Source: Streptomyces aurantiacus JA 4570 (GTDB taxonomy: Bacteria; Actinomycetota; Actinomycetes; Streptomycetales; Streptomycetaceae). Taken from it: a stretch of 64,000 bases of DNA. This document shows positions 8,574 to 20,281 of this stretch, piece by piece. A model generated the notes under the pieces. The model saw nothing but the letters and a program-made list of their open reading frames with translations. It was not told the origin of the DNA and did no database searches. The first letter of the stretch is position 1. Each line of letters begins with the position of its first letter. Location of the stretch: the NCBI RefSeq assembly GCF_000414115.1, contig NZ_AOPZ01000078.1:56977-120976 (forward strand), read 5' to 3'. The position numbers and the translations under genes were made by a program.

Positions 8574-10549
8574 TCACAGGGCGAAGGAGAGCGCCTCCAA
8601 CAGGGCGTCGTTCGCGCGCCGATCGCCGACGGATACGCGGCAGGTGGCGGGGACGACGTGCCCGGTGTCGGCGACGGCGATCCCCGCACCCCGCAGCCGC
8701 TCCATGACGCGCTCGTGCTTGTGCAGCCGGACCAGCAGGAAGTTGGTCTCGGACGGGAAGACGCGCTCCACCACGGGATGTTCGGCCAGGGCCGCGGCCA
8801 TCCGGTCCCGCTCGGCCCGGATCGACGCGATGGCGGCGAGCGCCGGTCCCGAGTTGGTCAGCCGGTCCCGTACGGAGCGCTGCGAGGCGTCGGTGAACCC
8901 GAAGGGCACCTGCACACGCCGCAGCGCCTCGACGAGACCGGGCTGGGCCAGGGCGATCCCGCAGCGGGCGCCGGCGAGCCCCCATGCCTTCGACAGGGTC
9001 CGCAGCACGATGAGGTTGTCGTGCCGCTCGATCAGCCCCGCGTACGAGGGGTTCTCGCTGAACTCGACATATGCCTCGTCGATCACCACGAGGCCGCGGG
9101 CGCGAGCGACGAGGTCGAGCACCTGGGCCCGGTCGAGCCGGGTCCCCACCGGGTTGTTCGGGTCGCACAGGATCGTCACGCGGGGATCGGCCGCGAGGAT
9201 TCCCTCGGTGTCCAGCTCGGACAGCTCGTCGCCGCGCAGCGGTGCCTCGACGACGGGCAGGCGCAGGACGCGGGCGAAGTGGGTGTAGAGCGGGAAGGTG
9301 GGCGGTGTGACGCAGACCCGCTCGCCGGGCGAGGCCAGCGCGGCGAGCAGCAGCATGACGCCGTCGACCGCGCCGCTGGTGAACAGCAGGTGATCCGTGC
9401 TCAGCGCGCCGACGCCCTCGTGGCCGGGGAGCCCGCCGATCGTGGTCAGGTACGTCCTGGCGAGTTCCGCCGTGTCCAGGTGGGGGTACTGGCCTTCGCC
9501 GCCCAGGAACGGGTTGGTGTTGCTCGACAGGTCCACCGTGTCGAAGCGCGGCATGTGCCGGAAGCGGGCCGGCCCCGGGACCGGCACCGTCGTCACGGGG
9601 GGAGCCGCGAACCTCGACAGCGCCGGCTCCGCCTCGGCCTGCTCCGGCGCCGTGAGGTCCTCGGCGCGCAGCCAGTGGTCGAGGGGCACGAACAGGTCGG
9701 CGCCGAGGCGGCGTCCGCCCTCCTCGTCGCCCCGGCCGAGGTGGACCCAGTCCAGGCCGGCGTGCCGGGAGTCGAGGTACAGCTGGTACACGGTGGCTTC
9801 GTGGAGGCTGTCGGGTGCGAGGGGGCCGTCGACGGCCTGGGTGAGGCAGTAGATTCCCCGGCCGTTGTGGGACGTCGTCGTCAGCCCCGCCTGGACGACG
9901 GTGCCCTTCCGGCGGCGTACGAACATGTCGGTGCGGGCCCCCAACTCCCCCTGTACCAGGGCGTCGAGGGCCGCGGTGTTGTACGGGTTGGGGAGGTCGC
10001 CCTGGCGTTCCGCGTGGCGCCGGTGGAGTTCCACGAAGGCGTCTCGCGCCCACGGGCTTCCGTCCAGTTCCCTCAGGGGGATCCGTTCCCAGGTGACTTC
10101 CTGGGACAGCGCGTGGTGGTGGCCGCGGAGTTCGCGGTGCCGGTCGTCGCCCACGTGCCGGCGCAGCACGTCCTCCACGTCTCCGGTCAGCCACAGGACG
10201 CACTCGGAGCCCGCGGCGAAGGGCACGAACCCGGCTGCCCGCAGCGGGCCCGTGTCGTCGCTGCGGCGCACGCCGGGCACGAGGATCTGGCGCACGTCCA
10301 GCGCCTCCGCGCGGCGCACCAGCGCGTCGAGGGCGTGGGCGGTGGGGGCGGGGCTGGTGGGGCGGGGCTGGTGGGGCCGTAAGGGGTCGCGCCGCCGATC
10401 AGCGTGGGACGTCGCAGCACCGCGGGGTCCAGGGCGGCGAACGCGGCGGCGTCCTGGGCCAGTTGGGCCGGCGCGCACACGGCCGCCTCGGAGGAGAGGG
10501 CGGCGCGCATCACGCGCTGCAGGGCGTCGGTGTCGATGGGCCTGCGCAT
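8574..10549 (-). pseudogene. FemAB/GNAT-like acyltransferase fused to HisC-type aminotransferase, frameshifted by a 14-bp tandem duplication
   Basis: Two overlapping reading frames together make one protein. The N-terminal frame (start 10549, 'MRRPIDTDALQRVMR') reads normally to about residue 60. The other frame then supplies an acyltransferase-like region ('NPYNTAALDALVQGELGART', 'TVYQLYLDSRHAGLDWVHLGRG') and a complete PLP aminotransferase ('DLSSNTNPF', 'CDPNNPVGT', 'VIDEAYVEF', 'RTLSKAWGLAGAR' with the Schiff-base Lys). The break lies exactly at two adjacent 14-bp copies. Removing one copy restores a continuous 653-residue frame. The sequence is either a genuine inactivating or phase-variable duplication, or an assembly error in a GC-rich tract. 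The aminotransferase could still be made from an internal start. Upstream, the epimerase stops one base before this start. Confidence 0.72.
10349..10376. repeat. 14-bp tandem duplication causing frameshift
   Basis: CGGGGCTGGTGGGG occurs twice head to tail (10349-10362 and 10363-10376). Fourteen is not a multiple of three, so the second copy shifts the reading frame of the overlapping minus-strand gene. With one copy the protein reads through as 'GPTSPAPTAHALDALVRR'. Confidence 0.92.
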
Positions 10550-10550
10550 G

Positions 10551-11498
10551 CTAACCCCGCTCGCTGTCGAGCTCGTGTGCGTGGATGCGGTCGCGGTATT
10601 CCTCGAACGACTCGGCCATGGTGCGGGCGATGCCGGCCTTCCAGCCGACGGAGCAGTCGCCGATCAGGCTCCGGCGGACGCTGTGGTCGAAGATCGCTGT
10701 CTCGCGGCTGTAGTCGCCGCGGTCCAGGTGGACCGGCACTCCGGTGAGCGCGGACATGTACTCCAGCAGGTCGGTGATGCCGACCTCCTCGTCGCCGCCC
10801 CAGTTCACGACGCGCGCGGGCGCCTGCGCCGTCTCCCACAGCAGGGGGACCTGTCGGACGACGTCGTCGGTGTGCAGCAGGTTGCAGTAGTTCTGGCCCT
10901 CGCGCGGCACCGCGCACGGCTGCCCCTCGCGCATCTCCCTGAACAGGATCATGGGTACGCCGCCGTGGCCGTACGGGCCGTAGGCGATGTTGAGGCGGGC
11001 TATCACGGAGGGCAGTCCGAGTGCCTCGGCGAGGCCCCGCACGACGCCCTCGGCGGAGAGCTTCGCGATGGGGTACGTCGGCAGCCACGGCGCCGTCCCG
11101 CCCAGGGGGTCGCCCTCCCGGTAGCGGTGGGTGCGGTCGGCGCGGTGGTAGACGACGCCGGAGGAGACGTACAGGAACGCCTCCGCGGCGGCGCAGTGGG
11201 TCATCAGCCGCGCGGTGCCGGCGGCGTTGACGCGCGCGGTCTCCTCGAAGTCCCGGCGGTCGCCCCGGTGCACCGCCGAGTGCAGTACGTGACTGAAGTC
11301 GCGGGGCAGGCCCTCCAGGTCGTCGGTGGCCATGTCCCAGGTGAAGGTGCGGGCGCCGCATTCCTCCAGTTCCTTGCGGGCGGCCGGGTCTCCGAACCGG
11401 CCGAGGCACCACACCTCGTTGTCGGCGGCGAGCGCTTCGGCGACGGGCCTGGCGACCTGCCCCGTGCCTCCGGTGACGAGAATCTTCTTGCCTTGCAT
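10551..11498 (-). CDS. NAD-dependent epimerase/dehydratase (extended SDR)
   Basis: The 315-residue protein starts 'MQGKKILVTGGTGQVARPVAEAL', the Rossmann glycine motif of extended short-chain dehydrogenases. It continues with 'YVSSGVVYH' and 'YPIAKLSAE', giving the catalytic S, Y and K (YxxxK). Length fits nucleotide-sugar epimerases/dehydratases. It is followed after one base by the acyltransferase-aminotransferase gene and preceded by the adenylation-carrier-thioesterase gene, so all three are probably co-transcribed. An epimerase next to an aminotransferase and an acyltransferase resembles amino-sugar or amino-polyol tailoring. The substrate is not identifiable. Confidence 0.87.
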   Translation of the reverse strand: MQGKKILVTGGTGQVARPVAEALAADNEVWCLGRFGDPAARKELEECGARTFTWDMATDDLEGLPRDFSHVLHSAVHRGDRRDFEETARVNAAGTARLMTHCAAAEAFLYVSSGVVYHRADRTHRYREGDPLGGTAPWLPTYPIAKLSAEGVVRGLAEALGLPSVIARLNIAYGPYGHGGVPMILFREMREGQPCAVPREGQNYCNLLHTDDVVRQVPLLWETAQAPARVVNWGGDEEVGITDLLEYMSALTGVPVHLDRGDYSRETAIFDHSVRRSLIGDCSVGWKAGIARTMAESFEEYRDRIHAHELDSERG

Positions 11499-11555
11499 GA
11501 TCAGTGGCTCCTGGTCTTCTCTGTGTCTCGGGCTGTCCTCGAGTCGCCGGGTTCC

Positions 11556-14339
11556 TCAGCCGAGCGCACGGGCCAGTTCACGCCGCAGGGTCGCCTGGAA
11601 GGTCCCCACGTGCTGAGGGCTCATCAGCGTGTAGTGCTCACCGTCGACTTCGACGTACCGGTTGGTGTCGCGCGTGAAGTCGTCCCAGTGCCGGAGCTGG
11701 TTGTCGAGCCACTCCTGCTTGGTGCCGCGCAGCGGGGTGCAGTAGAAGACCTGCGTCCGCGCGACCGATCCCGACGGTTCGTAGTCGCGGCCCAGGTGCA
11801 CCATGTTCTGCGCCAGGTGCACCCAGGCGGTGAACCGCTCGACGGTCAGGTCGAGTTCGGTCAGGCGGCGCTTCGGCGCCTGTTCGACGAGGTGCGCCAG
11901 TTGCTCGGCCTCGGGCAGCAGGCGGAGGCTGGTGGTCAGCCCTTCGACGTCGGCGGCGTCGATGAGTTCGAGGAACAGCGCGAGATTGATGGCGCCGTCG
12001 GTGAAGGTGATCTCGTTCATGCGGTCGGCGATGCGCGGCGGCAGGTTGAAGACGCCGACGAACTTGACCTCGTCGCCGTCGGCCTCCAGTCGTTTGGCGA
12101 TCTCGAAGGCGACGGCACCGCCGTAGGAGTAGCCCGCGACGGCGTAGGGGCCGTGGGGCTGGACGCGCCGGATCGACTCCACATAGGTGGCGACCATCTC
12201 GGCGAACGACCCGAAGTGGGTCTCGCCCTGCCCGAAGCCGCGCGCCCGCAGCGCGTAGAACGGCCGCTCGCCGGTGAAGTACTTGGCGAGGTTGACGAAG
12301 ACCAGCACCTCCCCGAGGCCGGGGTGGACGCAGAACAGCGGCGTGCCGTCGCCCGTGACCTGCAGGGGCACCAGCGGATCGTAGGCGGAGTCTCCCTCAA
12401 CGCCCTGGGCGCCGGTCAGGCGGCCTGCCAGGGCGCGCACGGTCGGGGCCTGCAGGAGCGTCGCCATCGGTACGTCGGCGATGCCGAACGCGGCCTGGAT
12501 CTCCAGCTTGAGCCGCAGGACGTCCAGTGAGGTTCCGCCCAGATCGAAGAAGCTGGCGGTCGCGGGCACGGCCGTGGCGACGTTCAGTACGCGGGCGTAG
12601 ACGGCGGCGAGGGTGGTCTCGGCTTCTCCCTCCGGCGCCACGTAGGGGCCGAGGAACCGGGTGCTCACCTCGCTCGCCCGGCGCGCCGCCGCGTCGAGGT
12701 CCCCGGCCTCGACGGCCCCGCGCAGCCGGGTCCGCTGGATCTTGCCCAGGTTGCTGCGCGGTATCTGCTTCTCGTCGACGGGCAGGATCAGTTGGGGGCG
12801 GAATCCCCAGTGCATGACCGTGGAGCTGCGGATGGCCACGATGGCCCGGTACACGGCGGTGTCGTCGGCGGGGTCGCCCGACGGGGCGAACGCGACGGCT
12901 AGTTGCTCGGAATCGGCGCCCTCGGGGCGGATCGGGAACGCCGCGATCTGCCCGCGCCGCACGTCGTCGAGTTTGTCCAGGACCGCTTCCAGGTCGTGGC
13001 TGTAGTAGTTGACGCCGTTGACGATGACGGAGTCCTTGGTCCGGCCGACCAGCGCCAGCCGGCCGTCGGAGTCGAGGCGGCCCAGGTCGCCGGTGCGGAA
13101 CCAGCCGTCGGCGGTGAACGCCTGGGCGGTGGCCTCGTCGTTGCCGTAGTACCCGTCGGTGACCATGGGGCCGCGCAGGTGCACCTCTCCCGGTTCGGCC
13201 GTTCCGGGCCGGGCCGCCGCGGTCCCGGGGTCGTCCGTGGAAGCCAGCACTGTGCCGTCTCCGTCGGTGATGCGAATGCGCAGGCCCCGCACCGGGCGGC
13301 CCAGCGGGGGGAACTCCGTGTCCAGGTCACGGGTGGCGAAGTCGGGGTTGAACACGCTGCCCGCGCAGGTCTCGGTCATGCCGAAGGCCGGCACGATCAC
13401 GTCCTCGCGCAGTCCGTATCCGGACAGGGTGGTCAGGAAGTCCCGGACGGTGGCGGTCACGGTGGCCTCGCCGCCGGAGATGATGTACCGCACCTGGGAA
13501 AGGTCCACCTCCTGCTGCGGGGCGGGCCGTTGTGCGAGTGCCTGGTTGATCTGGCCGAACAGGAAGTTGGGGGTGAACGTCACCCCTATCCGGTGCGCGG
13601 TGAGCAGCCTCAGGAACTCGACCGGGTCGGCCAGCACCGTCGCCGGGGTCGCCATGACCTGGTCGGCGCCGTTGAACATCGGCAGCAGGTGCGCCTCGAT
13701 GGCGGCGATGTGATCGGTGGAGATCCAGTTCAACGTGGTGTCGGCGGGCCCCAGTCGCAGCGCATCGGCCTTGCCCGCCTGCGCCGCGAGCAGGTTGGCG
13801 TGGGTGAGCCGGACCGCCTTGCTCGATCCGGTGGAGCCAGAGGTGAGCATCAGCAGCGTGAGGTCGTCGGGAGCGGCCACGTGGTCCTGTGCGGGGTCGG
13901 GCGAGGTGTGGCTCAAATCCTCCACGGTCGCCGTGCGCAAGCCGATGTCGGGCAGATCGCCGTACGCCGTCTTGGACACGACCACCAGCGGGTCGCCCAG
14001 GAGTGCCCGCAGGTGCCCGAGCTGCGTCTGCCGCCGGGAGGGGTCGGCCGGGAGCGCGAGCGGGCACGGCACGAGACCGGCGAGCACGCACCCCCAGAAG
14101 ACGCGGAAGAACTGCTCGGGCTCGGTGGCGACAATCAATACCCGGTCGCCCGGCGCGGCACCGTGACCGCGCAGCCCTTGAGAAACCCGGCAGGCGCTCT
14201 CCCGCAATTCCGCGTAGGACAGGAATGAGCCACCTGGGTCACCGATGAATGTGATGCCTCGGTCCGTGTCACGGGCCGCGTTCTCCAGCAGGTGCGGGAG
14301 CGTGGTGGCAGGCGTGGTGGCAGGAATGTTTTCGGGCAT
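11556..14339 (-). CDS. Adenylation-carrier-thioesterase (NRPS-like A-T-TE) protein
   Basis: This 927-residue protein has three domains and no condensation domain. Residues ~15-570 form an AMP-binding ligase: 'LTSGSTGSSKAVRLTH', 'AFGMTETC', 'WFRTGDLGRLDSDGRLALVGR' and the C-terminal Lys in 'SNLGKIQRTRL'. The carrier domain follows with 'FFDLGGTSLDVLRLK', whose Ser takes phosphopantetheine. The thioesterase carries 'GYSYGG' and closes with a His-containing segment. The adenylation core resembles fatty-acyl/aryl AMP ligases more than canonical amino-acid domains. ATG 14339 is chosen because GGAGG lies upstream; an in-frame start at 14480 has no such site. It presumably activates one acid and releases it as acid, ester or amide for the neighbouring enzymes. 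Confidence 0.88.
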   Translation of the reverse strand: MPENIPATTPATTLPHLLENAARDTDRGITFIGDPGGSFLSYAELRESACRVSQGLRGHGAAPGDRVLIVATEPEQFFRVFWGCVLAGLVPCPLALPADPSRRQTQLGHLRALLGDPLVVVSKTAYGDLPDIGLRTATVEDLSHTSPDPAQDHVAAPDDLTLLMLTSGSTGSSKAVRLTHANLLAAQAGKADALRLGPADTTLNWISTDHIAAIEAHLLPMFNGADQVMATPATVLADPVEFLRLLTAHRIGVTFTPNFLFGQINQALAQRPAPQQEVDLSQVRYIISGGEATVTATVRDFLTTLSGYGLREDVIVPAFGMTETCAGSVFNPDFATRDLDTEFPPLGRPVRGLRIRITDGDGTVLASTDDPGTAAARPGTAEPGEVHLRGPMVTDGYYGNDEATAQAFTADGWFRTGDLGRLDSDGRLALVGRTKDSVIVNGVNYYSHDLEAVLDKLDDVRRGQIAAFPIRPEGADSEQLAVAFAPSGDPADDTAVYRAIVAIRSSTVMHWGFRPQLILPVDEKQIPRSNLGKIQRTRLRGAVEAGDLDAAARRASEVSTRFLGPYVAPEGEAETTLAAVYARVLNVATAVPATASFFDLGGTSLDVLRLKLEIQAAFGIADVPMATLLQAPTVRALAGRLTGAQGVEGDSAYDPLVPLQVTGDGTPLFCVHPGLGEVLVFVNLAKYFTGERPFYALRARGFGQGETHFGSFAEMVATYVESIRRVQPHGPYAVAGYSYGGAVAFEIAKRLEADGDEVKFVGVFNLPPRIADRMNEITFTDGAINLALFLELIDAADVEGLTTSLRLLPEAEQLAHLVEQAPKRRLTELDLTVERFTAWVHLAQNMVHLGRDYEPSGSVARTQVFYCTPLRGTKQEWLDNQLRHWDDFTRDTNRYVEVDGEHYTLMSPQHVGTFQATLRRELARALG

Positions 14340-14537
14340 GGGGGCGGAGACCTCCGATCGGCAGGGCCGGGCATGCGGCCCTGAAGTTTCATCGCGAGCG
14401 GATGTTTGATAGAGGTTCTGAATTGCTGTCCGGCTCGTCACTGCCCATACGTCAGGGCCCCGAGCGTCGGCCATGGTCATGGCCGGACGGCGTGACGCGC
14501 ACCAGGATCGGGGGCGGCCGAAACGGCCTGGGGAAGG

Positions 14538-15698
14538 TCAGCCGAGCTCGTTGAAGCGGACGATGTCCTCGATCGTCTTCTTCAGCTTGAGCTCGTCCTG
14601 GTCGGACACGATCGCCTGCCCGACGCGGCCGTAAGGGCCGGCCTTCGTGTCGGGCGAGGAAGAGTACTCAATTTCATCAAAGATAAAGTTGCGCTCAAAA
14701 TCCTGTTGCGTCAGCGAACCGTGCGCGGGGCGCCGCAGCAGAATGTAGCCATAGAAGCGGTCGGGTGTACCGTTGTCCAGAGTTTGCGTCACTCCTTCGC
14801 CCAATGCGAGGCTTATTTCCACGTCGAAGAGATCGACGCCGTACGTCATTTTGTTCACCTGCGGCGACAGCGCCCCCGGGAGCCGGATCGCGCACTCACC
14901 GAACGTCAGCCCCGATTCTTCCGTGAACACCTCCAGATGGAATACGCAATCGGGCGCGTTCAAACTGTCGAGCACTTGCCCGGCGAGGGCTTCCGTTTCG
15001 GCGAACAGCTCGGCATGACGTGTCTTGTCCAGCATGTGTGCTGCCAGGATTCCGCCCTGTGCCGCACTCAGCGGCGAGCGATGGTAACGGGTCATGGACG
15101 ACCAGCGAATATCCCCCTCTCCCCAGATGCCGTCCATATACACTTCCGGAGCGTCTATGAAGGATTCGGCGACGATCTCGACGTCCGACTGGGTCGGCAG
15201 TGGCCGCAATGCTTGCGCATAGTCTTCCGGGGAGCGGACGACACTCGTCCGAAGTGCTCCGGCTCCGGTGGCCGGCTTGATGACGAACACTTCCCCCAGA
15301 TCGTTGACGAGATCCGAGTACTCCGTGTCTCTGGAGGCGTATCGGCAGCGTGCCCGCCTGATGTGCGGCGGCAGCTTGCTCTTCTGGAGATACTTGTCCC
15401 GAAAATAGAGCGCCGTCTTCGAGTCCGCATTACCGGGAAGATTCAGCTGCTGCCGCAGATAGGCCGCACCGAAGACACCCATCTCATGAACACTGAGCAC
15501 CCCCACCACCTCATCAAGAGGCTCGGAAAGCACCGCCCGCAATACTTCCTGGACGTTCTCCATGTCGCTGACGCGTCTGAAGCTCCGCCCCGTCGGCGGG
15601 CTCACCGGCGCCTGCACGAGATAGAAGGGGTCCAGGCCGCGGCGCCGCACCGCCTGGTCGAGGTCGTCCCGGTACCCGATAACGATCATTGTCGGCAT
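14538..15698 (-). CDS. ATP-grasp ligase, copy 1
   Basis: The 386-residue protein begins 'MPTMIVIGYRDDLDQAVRRRG'. It has the ATP-grasp signature 'VFVIKPATGAGA' (nucleotide-binding Lys), 'IVAESFIDAPEVYMDG' and the metal-binding end 'FHLEVFTEESGLTFGECAIRLPG'. ATP-grasp enzymes join a carboxylate to an amine through an acyl phosphate. It is a close tandem paralogue of the next gene, with long identical blocks such as 'VLSVHEMGVFGAAYLRQQLN'. Both have a CGGGGGA-type ribosome binding site about 8 nt from the start. With the A-T-TE protein and aminotransferase downstream, it likely forms an amide or peptide bond in a small metabolite. Confidence 0.87.
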   Translation of the reverse strand: MPTMIVIGYRDDLDQAVRRRGLDPFYLVQAPVSPPTGRSFRRVSDMENVQEVLRAVLSEPLDEVVGVLSVHEMGVFGAAYLRQQLNLPGNADSKTALYFRDKYLQKSKLPPHIRRARCRYASRDTEYSDLVNDLGEVFVIKPATGAGALRTSVVRSPEDYAQALRPLPTQSDVEIVAESFIDAPEVYMDGIWGEGDIRWSSMTRYHRSPLSAAQGGILAAHMLDKTRHAELFAETEALAGQVLDSLNAPDCVFHLEVFTEESGLTFGECAIRLPGALSPQVNKMTYGVDLFDVEISLALGEGVTQTLDNGTPDRFYGYILLRRPAHGSLTQQDFERNFIFDEIEYSSSPDTKAGPYGRVGQAIVSDQDELKLKKTIEDIVRFNELG

Positions 15699-15760
15699 TC
15701 TTGTGTCCCCCGTATGACAACCGGCCGATCTCGGCGATTCCGCCGGCGAAATCTCCGCCG

Positions 15761-16915
15761 TCAGCCGAGCTCATTGAAGCGCACGATGTCCTCGATCGTC
15801 TTCTGCAGTTTCAGCTCGTCCGGATCGGACACGATGGCCTGTCCGAAGCGGCCGTAGGGGCCGATCGGCGCATCGGGCGACGAGGGGTAGTCGATTTCGT
15901 CAAAGACGAAGTTGCGTTCGAAGTCCTGCCGGGTCAATCCGTCGGAACGACGCAGCAGCATGTATCCATAGAAGCGGTCCGGTGTACCGCTGTCCAGGGT
16001 CTGGGTTATCTCTTCGCCCAGCGCGAGGCTGATCTCGGCGTCGAAGAGGTCGACGCCGTACGTCATTTTGTTCACCTGTGGCGACAGCGCCCCCGGGAGC
16101 CGGATCGCGCACTCACCGAACGTCAGCCCGGATTCTTCCGTGAACATCTCCACATGGAATACGCAATCGGGCGCGTTGAGACTCTCGAGAACTTGGCGGA
16201 CGACAGCGTCCGCCTGTCGGAACATGTCCGGATGCTGATTTCTGTCGAGTATGTGCGCGGCCAGGATGCCGCCTTTGACGGCACTGAGCGGTGCGATGTG
16301 ATTGCGGCTCATGGACGACCATCGAAGGCCGCCGTCCGTCCAGATGCCGTCCATATAGACTTCTGAGGCGTCTATGAAGGATTCGGCGACGATCGCCACG
16401 TCCGACTGGCCCGGCAGCGGCTTCAAGGCTCGCGCGTAGTCTTCCGGGGAGCGAATGATCTCGGTGCGGAGAGCGCCGGCCCCGGTGGCGGGCTTGATGA
16501 CGAACACCTCCCCCAGATCGTTCACGAGATCCGCGAAGGAAGTATCGGCCGTCACGTAGCGGCAGCGTGCCCGCCTGATGTGCGGAGGCAGCCTGCTCTT
16601 CTGGAGATACTTGTCCCGAAAATAGAGCGCCGTCTTGGAGTCCGCGTTCCCGGGGAGATTCAGCTGCTGCCGCAGATAGGCCGCACCGAAAACGCCCATC
16701 TCGTGAACGCTGAGCACCCCCGCCACCTCGTCAAGAGGCGCGGAAAGCACCGCCCGCAATACTTCCTGGACGTTCTCCATGTCGGTGACGCGTCTGAAGC
16801 TCCGGCCCTTCGGCGGCGTCACGGGTGGCTGCACGATATAGAAGGGTTCCAGGCCCCGGCGCCGCACCGCCTGGTCGAGATCGTCCCGGTACCCGATCAC
16901 TATCAATGTCGGCAC
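15761..16915 (-). CDS. ATP-grasp ligase, copy 2
   Basis: The 384-residue tandem paralogue of the preceding ATP-grasp gene starts at GTG 16915 ('VPTLIVIGYRDDLDQAVRRRG'), aligned residue for residue with copy 1 and preceded by CGGGGGA. The frame stays open upstream to 17062, but that extension has no counterpart in copy 1. Signature elements 'VFVIKPATGAGA', 'IVAESFIDASEVYMDG' and 'GLTFGECAIRLPG' are intact. Differences from copy 1 cluster in the region after 'RARCRY' and in the segment following 'YMDGIW', which is where acceptor specificity may differ. It is first in the leftward operon, 62 bp before copy 1. Confidence 0.87.
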   Translation of the reverse strand: MPTLIVIGYRDDLDQAVRRRGLEPFYIVQPPVTPPKGRSFRRVTDMENVQEVLRAVLSAPLDEVAGVLSVHEMGVFGAAYLRQQLNLPGNADSKTALYFRDKYLQKSRLPPHIRRARCRYVTADTSFADLVNDLGEVFVIKPATGAGALRTEIIRSPEDYARALKPLPGQSDVAIVAESFIDASEVYMDGIWTDGGLRWSSMSRNHIAPLSAVKGGILAAHILDRNQHPDMFRQADAVVRQVLESLNAPDCVFHVEMFTEESGLTFGECAIRLPGALSPQVNKMTYGVDLFDAEISLALGEEITQTLDSGTPDRFYGYMLLRRSDGLTRQDFERNFVFDEIDYPSSPDAPIGPYGRFGQAIVSDPDELKLQKTIEDIVRFNELG

Positions 16916-17230
16916 TCTTGCATCCCCCGAATTACAGCTAGCCAGAACTGTCGAGAAGCCATTTGCCGTACTGTCGCCCGGGTTGCGATCCAGCCAAGAA
17001 CCAAGGGCAATCCGTTGGCATCGTGCCACAAAAAATTCAGCCATGTGGACATGCGAAACCATGATCCTTTACGGGCCGATACGTGATTTGGATCACAAGA
17101 TGGGTTCTTTTTTTGGGCAGCATGGAATCACTCGCCGCCTTTCGGCTCATCGGGCCGCATTCGCCATGCTGTGTGCCGGTGGGCGCGACCCCGGCGACCA
17201 CGCCGCCGACGCGGTGGTGCGCGCGTGACG
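16916..17230. promoter_or_regulatory. Intergenic region upstream of the ATP-grasp operon, with inverted repeat
   Basis: This 315-bp stretch is less GC-rich than its surroundings and includes a run of T at 17108-17115. It should hold the promoter of the leftward ATP-grasp/A-T-TE operon. The sequence GTGATTTGGATCAC (17083-17096) is an inverted repeat with 5-bp arms and a 4-nt spacer, resembling a Crp-type half-site pair. No gene is supported here. Confidence 0.4.
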
Positions 17231-17641
17231 CTAGGTGCAGGAGGGGCACAGCCCGCGGTAGGTGACCTCCACCTCGGACACCGTGAAGCCGAAGCGCTCC
17301 TCCTGCGGGAGGTCGGCCAGGGGGTTGCCGCTGGGGTGGACGTCACGGATGGTGCCGCAGTTGGAACAGATCAAGTGCTGGTGCGGATGGTGCGCGTTGG
17401 GGTCGTAGCGCTTGGCGCGGCCGTCGGTGGAGACCTCCATGACCTCACCGAGGGACACCATCTCGCCCAGCGTGTTGTAGACCGTCGCCCGGGAGATCTC
17501 GGGCAGCAGGTGCGCCGCACGCGCGTGCACCTCGTCGGCCGTGAGGTGCACGTGATCGCCGTCGAGGACCTCGGCGACGACACGCCGCTGAGAGGTGACT
17601 CGCCAGCCGCGTCCTCGCAGCCGCTCCAGCAGGTCGCTCAT
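17231..17641 (-). CDS. Fur-family peroxide/iron-responsive repressor paired with katG
   Basis: The 136-residue protein begins 'MSDLLERLRGRGWRVTSQRRVV', the winged-helix recognition region of Fur proteins. It continues 'HVHLTADEVHARAAHLLPEISRATVYNTLGEM' and 'HHPHQHLICSNCG', containing metal-binding His and Cys residues, with a second CxxC at the C-terminus ('GLCPSC'). It matches the CatR/FurA subgroup that represses catalase-peroxidase genes in Streptomyces and mycobacteria and is inactivated by peroxide. ATG 17641 aligns with family members; GTG 17650 is an alternative. The gene is divergent from katG across a 330-bp gap, so it probably controls both itself and katG. Confidence 0.92.
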   Translation of the reverse strand: MSDLLERLRGRGWRVTSQRRVVAEVLDGDHVHLTADEVHARAAHLLPEISRATVYNTLGEMVSLGEVMEVSTDGRAKRYDPNAHHPHQHLICSNCGTIRDVHPSGNPLADLPQEERFGFTVSEVEVTYRGLCPSCT

Positions 17642-20197
<2,556 letters not shown>

Positions 20198-20208
20198 TCG
20201 TGACGTCA

Positions 20209-20236
20209 GGGCCGGTCGGCGCGCGCCGACCGGCCC
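20209..20236 (+). terminator. Terminator of katG
   Basis: A perfect 12-bp stem, GGGCCGGTCGGC with GCCGACCGGCCC around a GCGC loop, begins 11 bp after the katG stop. It also lies beyond the end of the convergent EF-hand gene, so it may act on both strands. Confidence 0.85.
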
Positions 20237-20281
20237 CGACCTCCGTTCCTGCCGGTCCTGCGGGCGATGTCCCGTCCGGCG

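Noticed and set aside
8523..10382. Long plus-strand frame opposite the aminotransferase fusion
   Set aside because: It mirrors the codon bias of the minus-strand gene; its protein has no motif, and the minus-strand product has clear PLP-enzyme landmarks.
14340..14480. Upstream extension of the A-T-TE protein to 14480
   Set aside because: The extra N-terminus is not protein-like, while ATG 14339 has GGAGG upstream and aligns with the expected start of the AMP-binding domain.
16916..17062. N-terminal extension of ATP-grasp copy 2 or a graspetide precursor ('MAEFFVARC...')
   Set aside because: Copy 1 has no such extension; the GTG at 16915 has the same CGGGGG spacing as copy 1, and the frame lacks Thr/Glu-rich core repeats typical of graspetide precursors.
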